Of a stretch of 64,000 bases of DNA, positions 42,485-50,652 are shown piece by piece. The DNA is taken from NCBI GenBank assembly GCA_963734395.1, contig CAVTGY010000007.1, positions 620,001 through 684,000 of the forward strand, written 5' to 3'. Position 1 is the first letter of the stretch, and the number at the start of each line of letters is the position of its first letter. The notes under the pieces were generated by a model, which did not search any database, was not told the DNA's origin, and was given only the letters and a program-made list of their open reading frames with translations. This stretch comes from Bog-756 sp963734395. Its GTDB lineage: Bacteria; Actinomycetota; Acidimicrobiia; Acidimicrobiales; RAAP-2. A program made the position numbers and the translations under genes.

Positions 42485-42979
42485 TCAGTCACGTTGGGAG
42501 TTCTCTCTCGATTCACGTTGTTCGTGTTCGACAGTTCGAATCGTCCGATCGGAGGCTTCCTCCAACAACATCAACCCACTTTCGGCCTCCGGAAGGGCAC
42601 GGAGCAGCTCATCCAGCTTGCGCTGTGTCGCCGCTTGTTCCCTCCCCTGTGTGTGTTGAATCGCCAGGACCATCATGAGCGTGACTGCAGATGTCCCAAC
42701 TTCGAACGGTGTCACCCAGCCTGCACGGAAGCGCAGGACAGCTCCGATCACGATGGAAAGGACCAATAGAGATAGAACAAATAAGGCAACGACCGGTTGT
42801 GAACTGTAGTGGTCCACTCGATAGAGCCACCGACTACTCGGCGTCAGGTGCTGAGTTCGTAACGCGATCCGATCTCGCTGCGACCAGGACTTCCACCGGG
42901 AACCGGGCTTGGACAGGGGAGGGCCCGGCTCCCATGTGAGTCCACCAGCCGACATTTCAGAAGTTCGCTTGGCGCGCAC
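42485..42979 (-). CDS. Low-affinity Fe/Cu permease-like small membrane protein
   Basis: Protein of 164 aa with the Iron_permease (pfam04120) layout: two membrane spans (VVALFVLSLLVLSIVIGAVL and PFEVGTSAVTLMMVLAIQHT) followed by the family's diagnostic QGREQAATQRKLDELLRALP and a charged C-terminus. The first 40 residues are hydrophilic. Family members are small integral membrane proteins of uncertain transport role, often stress-induced. It lies 49 bases downstream of the DUF6458-like gene on the same strand. Confidence 0.78.
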   Translation of the reverse strand: MRAKRTSEMSAGGLTWEPGPPLSKPGSRWKSWSQRDRIALRTQHLTPSSRWLYRVDHYSSQPVVALFVLSLLVLSIVIGAVLRFRAGWVTPFEVGTSAVTLMMVLAIQHTQGREQAATQRKLDELLRALPEAESGLMLLEEASDRTIRTVEHEQRESRENSQRD

Positions 42980-43027
42980 GAGGCCAGGATTTCAACCGTG
43001 TGCAGATCGGGCGGCCACGCGATACTT

Positions 43028-43279
43028 CTAGATGTACATGTCGTCTCGACGAGCAACGTGACCCTGTCCGTCATCAACCGTTGTGCGACGACGGTGTGGT
43101 CCGGCACTCATAAGAACCGCGAGCAATGAGAGTAGAGCACCGGCAGCTCCAACAATCATCAGGATGACACCTATCGTGTTGATGTTGAAACCATGCTGAT
43201 ACGGACTGGTCGTCACTGCGAAGTCCAATACGGCACCGGTTGCAAAGGCGATGATGCTTGCCACTAGGCCTGCAGCCAT
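43028..43279 (-). CDS. DUF6458-like two-span membrane protein
   Basis: Protein of 83 aa from ATG 43279 (MAAGLVASIIAFATGAVLDF). It has two membrane segments, the second GFNINTIGVILMIVGAAGAL, with the N-V/I-x-x-(V/I)-G-xILM pattern of the DUF6458/small actinobacterial membrane protein family. A positively charged C-terminal tail (GPHRRRTTVDD) is cytoplasmic by the inside-positive rule. AGGAGGC before the start is its ribosome site. A SigF-type promoter (GGTTT-N16-GGGAA) lies 37 bases upstream. Confidence 0.7.
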   Translation of the reverse strand: MAAGLVASIIAFATGAVLDFAVTTSPYQHGFNINTIGVILMIVGAAGALLSLLAVLMSAGPHRRRTTVDDGQGHVARRDDMYI

Positions 43280-43315
43280 TTCACATGCCTCCTTTAGGGG
43301 CGGGTGCTTCCACCA

Positions 43316-43341
43316 TTCCCCGCCTCCTGCATGCTGAAACC
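43316..43341 (-). promoter_or_regulatory. SigF/SigB-type promoter for the DUF6458-like gene
   Basis: Reverse strand GGTTT (43337-43341), 16-base spacer, GGGAA (43316-43320). Same sequence elements and spacing as the promoter at 35683-35708. Confidence 0.55.
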
Positions 43342-43380
43342 CTGCCGGCCTGGAAACCTGTGCTGGTAAAGCGGAAGTTG

Positions 43381-43406
43381 GGTTTGGCGGTATCGCAGGA
43401 CGGGCA
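43381..43406 (+). promoter_or_regulatory. SigF-like promoter for the plasmid-stabilisation-like gene
   Basis: GGTTT (43381-43385), 16 bases, GGGCA (43402-43406). The -10 has one mismatch. It lies 75 bases before the ATG at 43482 and is divergent from the promoter at 43316-43341. Confidence 0.4.
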
Positions 43407-43481
43407 CAACTGATCGGGCGGCCGCGTGCGAGCGCGGTCGTCACCAGACAAACGATCTGCTATCCCAACGATGGGAGGGCC

Positions 43482-43808
43482 ATGCCCCAGAACAATTGGA
43501 GTCGGAAGCGTGAACGACAATTCCGCCACATCAAAGCCGGCCTTGTCGAGAGAGGTGACTCTGAGAGTGAGGCGGAGGAGATTGCTGCTCGAACGGTGAA
43601 CAAGGAGCGAGCACGTTCGGGCGAGGCCAAGTCATCGAGCAAGGCCTCCACCAATGACATCTCGTCCGGTCGCCGAGGCGGGTTGAGGTCTCACCGTGGG
43701 CCCGGCGGGCGGACCCGGAAGCAGCTGTATCAGGAGGCCCGACGGAAACACATTCGTGGTCGTTCACGGATGTCGAAGGCCGAGTTGGAGCGCGCCGTCG
43801 GGCGATGA
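43482..43808 (+). CDS. 'Plasmid-stabilisation'-annotated small basic protein
   Basis: Basic soluble protein of 108 aa, MPQNNWSRKRERQFRHIKAG, with ERGDSESEAEEIAARTVNKE and SSGRRGGLRSHRGPGGRTRK followed by RGRSRMSKAELERAVGR, a short Rho-N/SAP-like helix pair. Proteins of this pattern are often called plasmid-stabilisation proteins, but they occur widely on chromosomes and are stress-associated. It is not a RelE/ParE toxin. A GGGAGGG ribosome site is next to ATG 43482. A SigF-like promoter is upstream. Confidence 0.75.
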   Translation: MPQNNWSRKRERQFRHIKAGLVERGDSESEAEEIAARTVNKERARSGEAKSSSKASTNDISSGRRGGLRSHRGPGGRTRKQLYQEARRKHIRGRSRMSKAELERAVGR

Positions 43809-43866
43809 CTGGTCACTCCCGGTAATGCCGGTGGTCTGAGAATCCAGAGGTGAAGTGGGCCCTTTG

Positions 43867-43910
43867 CAGGTGCAGGCGCGCAGGTGTGGTGCGCACAGGT
43901 GTGGTGCGCC
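43867..43910. repeat. 15-bp tandem duplication at the tRNA-Lys 3' end
   Basis: CAGGTGTGGTGCGCA (43881-43895) and CAGGTGTGGTGCGCC (43896-43910) are adjacent copies, with a partial third (CAGGTGCAGGCGCG, 43867-43880). The last copy includes the final six bases of tRNA-Lys. It could be a remnant of an integration site or a slippage product. Confidence 0.6.
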
Positions 43911-43976
43911 CCCCGGGATTTGAACCCGGAACCTGCGGATTAAGAGTCCGTTGCTCTGCCGTTGAGCTAGAGGCGC
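43905..43976 (-). tRNA. tRNA-Lys (anticodon CTT)
   Basis: Reverse strand begins GCGCCTC, which pairs with the 3' GGGGCGC plus A. The D-arm AGCTCAACGGCAGAGC, the anticodon stem-loop CGGACTCTTAATCCG and the T-arm GGTTCAAATCC are all standard. The loop CTCTTAA gives CTT. No encoded CCA. Confidence 0.95.
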
Positions 43977-44038
43977 GAGTACTTCAAACTAGCCCGGAGC
44001 GGCGCCCGCTCCGATGTCGAGCCATCAGAGGCGACGAG

Positions 44039-44112
44039 GGTGACCGACGGGGCTCGAACCCGCGACCTCCGGGGCCACATCCCGGCGCTCTGCCAACTGA
44101 GCTACGGCCACC
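44039..44112 (-). tRNA. tRNA-His (anticodon GTG)
   Basis: Reverse strand GTGGCCG acceptor pairs with CGGTCAC, with the extra G(-1) opposite C73 that marks tRNA-His. Anticodon arm CCGGGATGTGGCCCCGG gives GTG; T-arm GGGTTCGAGCCC. 62 bases separate it from tRNA-Lys on the same strand. Confidence 0.95.
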
Positions 44113-44174
44113 AAGGAGCCTCTAGTGTGACACAGACCGATGGAGGTTCGGTCAGCCGTGGCCTCTGTGGACTG

Positions 44175-44248
44175 GCCCCTGTAGCTCAACTGGATAGAGC
44201 AGGTGGTTTCTACCCATCAGGTTGCGGGTTCGACTCCTGCCGGGGGCG
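44175..44248 (+). tRNA. tRNA-Arg (anticodon TCT)
   Basis: GCCCCTG acceptor pairs with CGGGGGC plus G. D-arm AGCTCAACTGGATAGAGC, anticodon arm GGTGGTTTCTACCCATC (loop TTTCTAC, anticodon TCT), T-arm GCGGGTTCGACTCCTGC. On the opposite strand to the two preceding tRNAs. Confidence 0.95.
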
Positions 44249-44308
44249 CTGGTGCGGGCGGTGCCGGGGGCGCAGCCGAGACCGCCGCGATTCCCTTTCC
44301 CGAGGGAC

Positions 44309-46702
44309 ATGTCCTATCCTGACGCCATCGAATCCGCCGACGTTGCCTGTCTTCGGTCGCGAGCCGAGATCAGCCGCGTCCACGCCGGTCCTACTGCCGG
44401 TCGGCCCCGGGTCCGGCGGGTAGGCCGTCTGGCCAGTCTGACTCTCGTCGTGGCATCGGTTGTCTTCATCCCGCCTGTTTCCACGTTTGCATCCACCACG
44501 CCTTCCCGTGACCCGGGGACTGCCCGACCCGGTGTGGTGGTCAATCCACCCAACTGGATCAAAACCTGGTCGACGGGCCCGTTGCCTGACGCCGGCCAGC
44601 CCATCGCCCTCTCATCGCCGACTGTGGCCTATCTCGATGGTCAGCCATCGGTGGTGGTGGGGGACCGCCGAGGGTTTCTCTACGCCTACCACCTGGCCAG
44701 TGCTTCTTCGACGGGTACCCAAGTCTCCGGATGGCCGACCACCGATGAAAGCGGGCCAATCGATTCGACCCCCTCGATTGAGCCATTGGGGAACGGGCGG
44801 TCAGTGGTGCTGGTGGGTTCAGGAAACGATGCGGATCCAACCACGGGTGGCTACCAGGCCTACGGGTCGTCGGGGGCCCAGCTGTGGTTCACCCCGGTGG
44901 TCGATCCTCCGACCGACTCGGCTCCCGATGTCGGCGTTCAGGCCGGGCTGACTCTTGGTTCTCTCCAGGCGGGTGGTCCTGACATCGTGGCCGGTTCGCT
45001 TGGACAGGTGTCCTATGCGCTCAACGCGAACTCGGGTGCAACGCTGACCGGGTGGCCATTCTTCAACTCGGACAGCACCCACTCCACGGCGGCATTGGCA
45101 GACCTCTACGGGACCGGTAGGAACGAGGTCATCGTCGGTGGCGACCAGACCGGAGGCGTTGCCCAAGGTCAGCAGTACTCCAATGGTGGACACCTGCGGA
45201 TCCTCAGCGCAACCGGCGACCAGATCTGTCGAGCCGATACCAACCAGGTGGTGGATTCGTCCCCCGCTGTCGGCGGCTTCCTACCTGGCGGTGCGACTGG
45301 CATTGTCGTCGGCACCGGCTCCTACTTCGGAGGCGCCTCTGATTCCGACACGGTGAAGGCCTACAACGGGCTGTGCCAGCTGAAGTGGTCGCAGCAGCTG
45401 GACGGCAGTACCTTTTCTTCACCTGCTCTTTCCGATGTCCTCGGTAACGGGTCGCTTCAGGTGGTGGAGGGGACCGATCAGGGCACGGGCAGATCCGGTT
45501 CGGTGTGGGTCCTCAATGCCGCCACCGGTCAAAAGATATGGGAAGACAGCAATATCGGTCGAGTGATCGGTTCGGCGGTGACCGCCAACCTGTCCGGTTC
45601 GAACTACGACGACGTGATCGTCCCCACCATCGCGGGCACCCTGGTGCTCAACGGGACCAACGGATCGGAGATCGCCGACCTCAGTCCCCTTCTGGGCCTT
45701 CAGAACTCGCCCCTGGTGACCGAGGACCCCAATGGCACCATCGGGATCACTCTGGCTGGGTACACCGCATCTGATCTCTCGCCCGCCGGGGTGGGCGAGA
45801 TCGATCACTACGAGATCCAAGGATCGAACGGAGCACTCGCCATCGGCACCGGGTCGTGGCCGATGTTCCACCACGATCCCCAGCTGACCGGCAACGCCGG
45901 CGGGACCACGCCGATCGGATCGATGCCGGCCTGCTCAGTGCCGGCCGCCGCCTTGACCGGCTATCGCCTGGCCGCTTCTGACGGTGGCATCTTCTCCTTC
46001 GGCGGCGCTCCGTTCTGCGGATCCACCGGCGGCATCTCGCTCAACGCGCCTGTGGTCGGCGCGGCCTCGGCCCCGTCGACGGGTGGCTATTGGGAGGTCG
46101 CTTCCGACGGAGGAATCTTCGCCTTTGGTGGCGCCCACTTCTACGGATCGATGGGCGGTCGACATCTCAATCAACCAGTGGTGGGTATGGCCGCCACCCC
46201 CGACGGCAGAGGCTATTGGGAGGTCGCTGCCGACGGAGGAATCTTCGCCTTCGGTGATGCTGGCTACTTTGGATCGATGGGCGGCCAGCATCTCAACCAA
46301 CCGATTGTGGGAATGACCTCATCCACCGACGGCAATGGCTACCGACTAGTGGCCGCCGATGGCGGGATGTTCTCGTTTGGAGACGCGCCGTTCTTCGGCT
46401 CGATGGGCGGCCAGCATCTCAACAAACCGGTTGTGGGGATGGTCAATGACACCAATACCGGGGGTTATTGGGAAGTGGCTTCCGATGGCGGGGTCTTCTC
46501 CTTTGGAGGTGCTCCTTTCTATGGATCGACAGGGGCTATCACGCTCAATGCTCCAATTGTGGGAATGGCCGAGACCTCCAATGGCAGCGGATACCGCTTC
46601 GTTGCCTCCGATGGCGGCGTGTTCAGTTTCTCGGCCCCGTTTCTGGGTTCGATGGGAGGATCGGTGCTCAACCGGCCGGTCGTGGGCATGACCGGATTTT
46701 GA
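44309..46702 (+). CDS. Secreted FG-GAP/PQQ-like beta-propeller protein with C-terminal 42-aa repeats
   Basis: Extracellular protein of 797 aa from ATG 44309 (MSYPDAIESADVA) after a GAGGGA ribosome site. A signal or anchor (ASLTLVVASVVFIPPVSTFA) lies near residues 35-60. Residues about 75-535 form a beta-propeller of FG-GAP/PQQ-like blades (VVVGDRRGFLYAYHL, VEGTDQGTGRSGSVWVLNA, WPMFHHDPQLTG). Residues 551-797 are six tandem 42-aa repeats, each near GYWEVASDGGIFAFGGA and LNQPVVGMA. The repeat type is a carbohydrate- or wall-associated surface module in actinobacteria. The frame could extend to 44222 but would overlap tRNA-Arg. Ends just before the parA-like gene. Confidence 0.8.
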   Translation: MSYPDAIESADVACLRSRAEISRVHAGPTAGRPRVRRVGRLASLTLVVASVVFIPPVSTFASTTPSRDPGTARPGVVVNPPNWIKTWSTGPLPDAGQPIALSSPTVAYLDGQPSVVVGDRRGFLYAYHLASASSTGTQVSGWPTTDESGPIDSTPSIEPLGNGRSVVLVGSGNDADPTTGGYQAYGSSGAQLWFTPVVDPPTDSAPDVGVQAGLTLGSLQAGGPDIVAGSLGQVSYALNANSGATLTGWPFFNSDSTHSTAALADLYGTGRNEVIVGGDQTGGVAQGQQYSNGGHLRILSATGDQICRADTNQVVDSSPAVGGFLPGGATGIVVGTGSYFGGASDSDTVKAYNGLCQLKWSQQLDGSTFSSPALSDVLGNGSLQVVEGTDQGTGRSGSVWVLNAATGQKIWEDSNIGRVIGSAVTANLSGSNYDDVIVPTIAGTLVLNGTNGSEIADLSPLLGLQNSPLVTEDPNGTIGITLAGYTASDLSPAGVGEIDHYEIQGSNGALAIGTGSWPMFHHDPQLTGNAGGTTPIGSMPACSVPAAALTGYRLAASDGGIFSFGGAPFCGSTGGISLNAPVVGAASAPSTGGYWEVASDGGIFAFGGAHFYGSMGGRHLNQPVVGMAATPDGRGYWEVAADGGIFAFGDAGYFGSMGGQHLNQPIVGMTSSTDGNGYRLVAADGGMFSFGDAPFFGSMGGQHLNKPVVGMVNDTNTGGYWEVASDGGVFSFGGAPFYGSTGAITLNAPIVGMAETSNGSGYRFVASDGGVFSFSAPFLGSMGGSVLNRPVVGMTGF
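45959..46699 (+). repeat. Six 126-bp tandem repeats in the repeat-domain coding region
   Basis: Units start at 45959, 46085, 46211, 46337, 46463 and 46589, an exact 126-base period (42 residues). The last unit is one residue shorter in the loop and truncated at the stop. Consensus includes G-Y-W-x-V-A-S-D-G-G-I-F-x-F-G and GSMGGxxLNxPVVGM. Confidence 0.85.
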
Positions 46703-46718
46703 TCCCAAGTGGGGTCAA
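46699..46718 (+). terminator. Hairpin at the 3' end of the repeat-protein gene
   Basis: TTGATCCC (46699-46706) and GGGGTCAA (46711-46718) form an eight-pair stem with one G-U pair and a four-base loop, straddling the stop. There is no U-run, so it may alternatively be an operator for the ParA-like gene. Confidence 0.35.
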
Positions 46719-46730
46719 GTCAGGCGGGCA

Positions 46731-46736
46731 TAGACT
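46731..46736 (+). promoter_or_regulatory. Leaderless-type -10 box for the ParA-like gene
   Basis: TAGACT, six bases, GTG 46743. No ribosome site. Confidence 0.45.
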
Positions 46737-46742
46737 CCGCTC

Positions 46743-47528
46743 GTGACTGACGTACTGGCGGTGGCCAATCAGAAGGGTGGAGTGGCCAAAACGACCACGG
46801 TGCACTCACTCGGGGTGGCGTCAGCGGAATTCGGCCGGAGGACCCTGGTGGTGGACCTCGACCCCCAGGCCTGCTTGACATTTTCGTGTGGATTCGACCC
46901 TGACACGCTCCATCGGTCCCTTCATGACGTCTTCGTCCGACGGGAGACCGTGGAGGAGGTATCACTTCCGGTGCCCGGTGTCGAGTGGCTCGATCTGGTG
47001 CCCGCCTCCATCGATCTGGCCGGATCCGAGGTTCACCTACTCACCCGCACCGGCCGCGAGCACGTGCTCAAGCGGGCGCTCCAGCCGGTGCTCGAAAGGT
47101 ATGACCTGATCCTCATCGACTGCCCGCCTTCGCTCGGCGTGCTGACCATCAACGGGCTCACCGCAGCCGATTCTGTCCTCATCCCCCTACAGTGCGAAGC
47201 CCTGTCCCATCGCGGTGTTGGCCAGCTGCTCGAAACCATCGAAGATGTCCGCACCTTTGCGAACAGTGATCTCAATGTGCGCGGAATTGTGGCGACCATG
47301 TATGACGACCGGACCAAGCATGCCCGGCACATCATCGAAGAGGTCGAGCATCGTTATGGAATCCCGGTGCTACAGCCACCGGTGCGAAAGTCGATCCGCT
47401 TTGCGGAGGCCCCGGCACGGGGGAAGTCCATTCTTCAGCACGCTCCGAGCTCTCCGGGGGCGGTTGCCTATCGACAACTGGCTCGCACGCTGCTGGAGAT
47501 GAGCGTCGTCGCCGGCACCGTTGGGTAA
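46743..47528 (+). CDS. ParA/Soj-family ATPase (orphan, no ParB beside it)
   Basis: ParA-type P-loop ATPase of 261 aa. The deviant Walker A is VANQKGGVAKTTTVHSLGVA, Walker A' is VVDLDPQACLTF, Walker B is LILIDCPPSLGVLTINGLTA. The C-terminal GVGQLLETIEDVR and YGIPVLQPPVRKSIRFAEAP are Soj-like. No parB, parS or oriC was seen nearby, so it is not the usual chromosome-partition pair. GTG 46743 has a TAGACT box six bases upstream. Its stop overlaps the next start (TAATG), so it is coupled to the zinc-ribbon protein. Cargo or positioning role unknown. Confidence 0.87.
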   Translation: MTDVLAVANQKGGVAKTTTVHSLGVASAEFGRRTLVVDLDPQACLTFSCGFDPDTLHRSLHDVFVRRETVEEVSLPVPGVEWLDLVPASIDLAGSEVHLLTRTGREHVLKRALQPVLERYDLILIDCPPSLGVLTINGLTAADSVLIPLQCEALSHRGVGQLLETIEDVRTFANSDLNVRGIVATMYDDRTKHARHIIEEVEHRYGIPVLQPPVRKSIRFAEAPARGKSILQHAPSSPGAVAYRQLARTLLEMSVVAGTVG

Positions 47529-47935
47529 TGAGCCATGGGCCCGACCCGTTGGGCAAGCGGGCGTTGTATTGGATGCCGGTTGACCAGGAGTCCCCTCAGT
47601 CACTGACAGACCCGGCCGTGGACGGGGTCAGTTCGGGACCGGTCCCGCATCAGCCGAGGCCGGCCGGCAAACACGCCCTTTTCTCGCAGGCCGATCCGTC
47701 CCAACAGCCGGCGGGAGCGCCATCCCTGCCCATCGGATCGGATCTGCCGTCCTCCCGCGGTCTGTTCACGGTGTCCTGTTCATCATGCGGATCGATGAGT
47801 CGGGTCGGACTCGTCGAGTTCTTGTTCCTGCAGTTCCCCTTTGGGGTCTGGCTCCCACTGCGAACCTATGACCGATGGATGACCTGTCCGGCCTGTCTCC
47901 GTCGAACGTGGATCAGCGTGACCCTTTCCCGGTGA
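47528..47935 (+). CDS. Zinc-ribbon protein coupled to the ParA-like gene
   Basis: Protein of 135 aa, coupled to the ParA-like gene by TAATG. The first 80 residues are low-complexity and proline-rich (with GKRALYWMPVDQES and GKHALFSQADPS repeats of a G-K-x-ALF/Y motif). The C-terminal domain has two CxxC pairs, VSCSSCGSMSRVGLVEFLFL and WMTCPACLRRTWISVTLSR, forming a zinc ribbon split by a hydrophobic segment that includes FLQFPFGVWLPLRTYD. The order ParA then this protein is conserved in actinobacteria as far as I recall; function unknown. It may be the partner of the ATPase. Confidence 0.72.
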   Translation: MSHGPDPLGKRALYWMPVDQESPQSLTDPAVDGVSSGPVPHQPRPAGKHALFSQADPSQQPAGAPSLPIGSDLPSSRGLFTVSCSSCGSMSRVGLVEFLFLQFPFGVWLPLRTYDRWMTCPACLRRTWISVTLSR

Positions 47936-47950
47936 ACTTGCCGGATTGAT

Positions 47951-48631
47951 GTGATACTCACGCTCGGCGCGGACAGTCCCGGAGGCCTGTCGGGTTGGCT
48001 GCTCCACTTCCATGGGCCAGCCGCCTATGCACTGATCGGATTTTTTGTATTTGCCGAGGCCGCGTTGATGGTGGGTTTCTTCATCCCCGGTGAGACTGCC
48101 GCTGTAATCGGAGGTGTTCTTGCCGGATTGGGTCGGGTCAATCTCGAAACCGTGATGGCAGTGGTAGTGGTGTGCGCGATCGTGGGGGACTCGGTCGGGT
48201 TCGAGGTTGGAAAACGATCCGGGCCCTGGCTTCTGGATCGGCGTCCTCTCAAAGGCAGAGCCGGGATTCGACGGACAATGGGAATGCTCGAGCGATACGG
48301 GGGCCCGGCTGTTTTTTTGGGCCGATTCGTAGCATTTGCCCGAGCGCTCATTCCCGCTTTGGCCGGAATGAGCGGTCTTCGCTACCGGGTGTTCCTTTTC
48401 TACAACGCCCTGGGCGGGTTGATCTGGGGAGTGGGCTACACGCTGCTCGGCTTCATCGTGGGTGTTTCGTTCCAGCGAATCCTGTCCACCGCAGGCGTAT
48501 GGTCGATTGCGGTGGTTGGAGGAGTCGTGGTGCTCGCGGTGACGGCGCAGCTGATCCGGAAAAGAAGGAGCCGACGGGGGAACGGTGCCCCGGTCGACGA
48601 TATCGGTTCACCCTCGGTTCCTGGGCCCTGA
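47951..48631 (+). CDS. DedA-family membrane protein
   Basis: DedA/SNARE-associated-type membrane protein of 226 aa from GTG 47951. Four or five spans. Family marks: FFIPGETAAVIGGVLAGLGR with the E/R-containing half-loop, GDSVGFEVGKRSGPWLLDRR and the conserved FLGRFVAFARALIPALAGMS plus FLFYNALGGLIWGVGYTLLG. DedA proteins act in lipid (undecaprenyl-phosphate/phospholipid) recycling and membrane homeostasis. It lies 15 bases after the zinc-ribbon gene and may be co-transcribed with it. The 198-base gap that follows shows nothing recognisable. Confidence 0.88.
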   Translation: MILTLGADSPGGLSGWLLHFHGPAAYALIGFFVFAEAALMVGFFIPGETAAVIGGVLAGLGRVNLETVMAVVVVCAIVGDSVGFEVGKRSGPWLLDRRPLKGRAGIRRTMGMLERYGGPAVFLGRFVAFARALIPALAGMSGLRYRVFLFYNALGGLIWGVGYTLLGFIVGVSFQRILSTAGVWSIAVVGGVVVLAVTAQLIRKRRSRRGNGAPVDDIGSPSVPGP

Positions 48632-48829
48632 TCGTCGGCATCCTTGAACTGCAGGTGCTGAGTGCCTACCATGTCGTGCCAGTGGCGCGAATTCTGCACC
48701 GATCGTGCGCTACAGGCAGAAGGCGGCGGGAGCGCTTGATCGATCAACTGCCTCCGGTCATCCGCACGAGGATGGACGGCTTTCCCGGGATTCCGATCCA
48801 CGCATTGTGACCACGACGGGAGCAACACG

Positions 48830-50585
48830 GTGGTTAAGCGGCAATTGATGCTGCCGGAGATTGAGAAGATCGAGTTGTCACCGTGGCACCATCGGTGGAG
48901 CCAACTGGTCTCGTCGTGCCCCGTCCCCTTCTTGGAGGTCGACGCCGCCGGAGCGGTCGTCGAGTGGAATCCCCGGGCTGAAGAGGTCTTCGGTTGGAGT
49001 CGAAACCACGTGGTCGGACGACCGATTGTCGAAACACTTCTGCCGGCTGATCTCGGCGTCTGGCCCTTCGGCGACCCCGGATCCGAACGCTCCGCTGCCA
49101 ATTGGGTTCCCGTGGCGCCAGACGTCGTGCGACGGGAGGTAAATCTGGCGCACCGCGCAGGCCATCGAATCGTGACCGACGGGGTGATGTTTGCGCTCGG
49201 ACAGGGCGCCGAGCGATCCATCGCCGGATTTGTCCATCCGCGGGCGACAGGTAGCGCTGCGGTCGATCCGTCAGTTGGCAGCACCGGTCGAGACGCCTTG
49301 ACCGGCCTTCCCGACAGGGTCGAATTCATCAGCCATCTGGCCGCAGCAGCGGCCTTGGGGCGAGGGACCTCTGGCACGGTGGCCGTGGTGCTACTCGACC
49401 TCGATCGGTTCAAGGCCGTCAACAACAGCATGGGCCACGACGCCGGCGACGAGGTTCTGGGGTCGGTGGCCCGGCGGTTGCAGCAGGTCGCGGGTCCCGA
49501 CCAGCTGATCGCCCGCATGGGTGGTGACGAATTCCTCGCACTGTTCCAGAACCCGTCCGGCGAGGCGGAGAACGACGCGTTCGCATTCATCGAGAGGGCG
49601 CGAAAGGCGTTGGCGGAGCCTTTCGATGTCAATGGAGCCGAAGTGTTTCTCGACGCCTCGATGGGGGTCGCCCTCAACACCTTCGGTATCGACGAGGGTG
49701 CCGTGATGCTGTCCAATGCGGAATCAGCGATGTACCGGGCCAAGCGCCGCGGTGGCTCGAGCGTGGAGACCTTCGGGGAGTCGATGCGAATCGAGATGCT
49801 CGATCGAATGACAACTGAACACTCGTTGCACAGGGCCCTTGATCGCAGTGAGCTCATGCTCCACTATCAACCTGTCGTCGAGATCGACGGAGTGTGCACG
49901 GTTGGGATGGAGGCCCTGATCCGGTGGCAGCACCCGGACCAGGGGCTGGTCGTCGCCCTATCGATTCATTCCCGTAGCCGAAGAAAGTGGCATGATCATT
50001 CCGATTGGGGCTTGGGTCCTCGAGCAGGCGTGCCACCAGCTCCGTGACTGGAATGATCGGGTACGGACCGGCCCGCAGGGTTCGGTGGAGGTGAATCTGT
50101 CGGCGCGGCAGATAGACGACCGCCGCATCGTGCGGACCGTGGAGGAGATCCTCGCTCGCAGCGGGTTGCCGCCCGAGCATCTCACCCTCGAGATCACCGA
50201 GAGCGCGCTCATGGAGGATGCTGCCTCTGCCCTCAGCGTCCTACGGGCTCTCAAGGAGATCGGGGTGCTGCTGGCCATCGACGACTTCGGTACCGGCTAT
50301 TCGTCCCTCAGCTATTTGCAGCGGTTTCCTCTCGACTTCCTCAAAGTGGATCAATCCTTCGTGGAGGCACTCGGAGTCAGCATCGAGGGGGAGGAGATCG
50401 TCAGTGCGGTGATCAACCTGGCTCACGCCCTCGGTCTCAAGGTGGTGGCCGAGGGGGTCGAGACCACCGAGCAGTTGGAGATCCTCCGCTCCCTCCGATG
50501 TGATCTCGCCCAGGGATTCCTCTTTTCGAGACCATTGCCGGCTACCGAGATCGTTACCGCTTTCGGACTGCCACGGAGCGCGTGA
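48830..50585 (+). CDS. PAS-GGDEF-EAL c-di-GMP turnover protein (one frameshift)
   Basis: Bifunctional signalling protein of 584 aa after correction; GTG 48830 after GGGAG. N-terminal PAS (VPFLEVDAAGAVVEWNPRAE), then GGDEF with RDALTGLPDRVEFISHLAAA, DLDRFKAVNNSMGHDAGDEV and the catalytic RMGGDEFLALF, then EAL with the substrate/metal motif MEALIRWQHPDQG. One extra base near 49959 shifts the frame before YRFIPVAEESGMIIP; the rest includes DDFGTGYSSLSYLQ and VAEGVETTEQLEIL. Both catalytic motifs look intact, so it could make or degrade c-di-GMP. The indel is probably a sequencing error. Confidence 0.87.
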
Positions 50586-50652
50586 ACTGATCCGGCCCGT
50601 CGTGCCGGCCACGGCGGCAAGGTTCGCCGATTGATCTGATGTGCTCGATCGG

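Noticed and set aside
43482..43808. Toxin-antitoxin (RelE/ParE) assignment
   Set aside because: The 'plasmid stabilisation' name is historical; no RelE fold residues and no partner gene.
44222..44309. Repeat-protein start at 44222
   Set aside because: It would overlap tRNA-Arg; ATG 44309 with GAGGGA is preferred.
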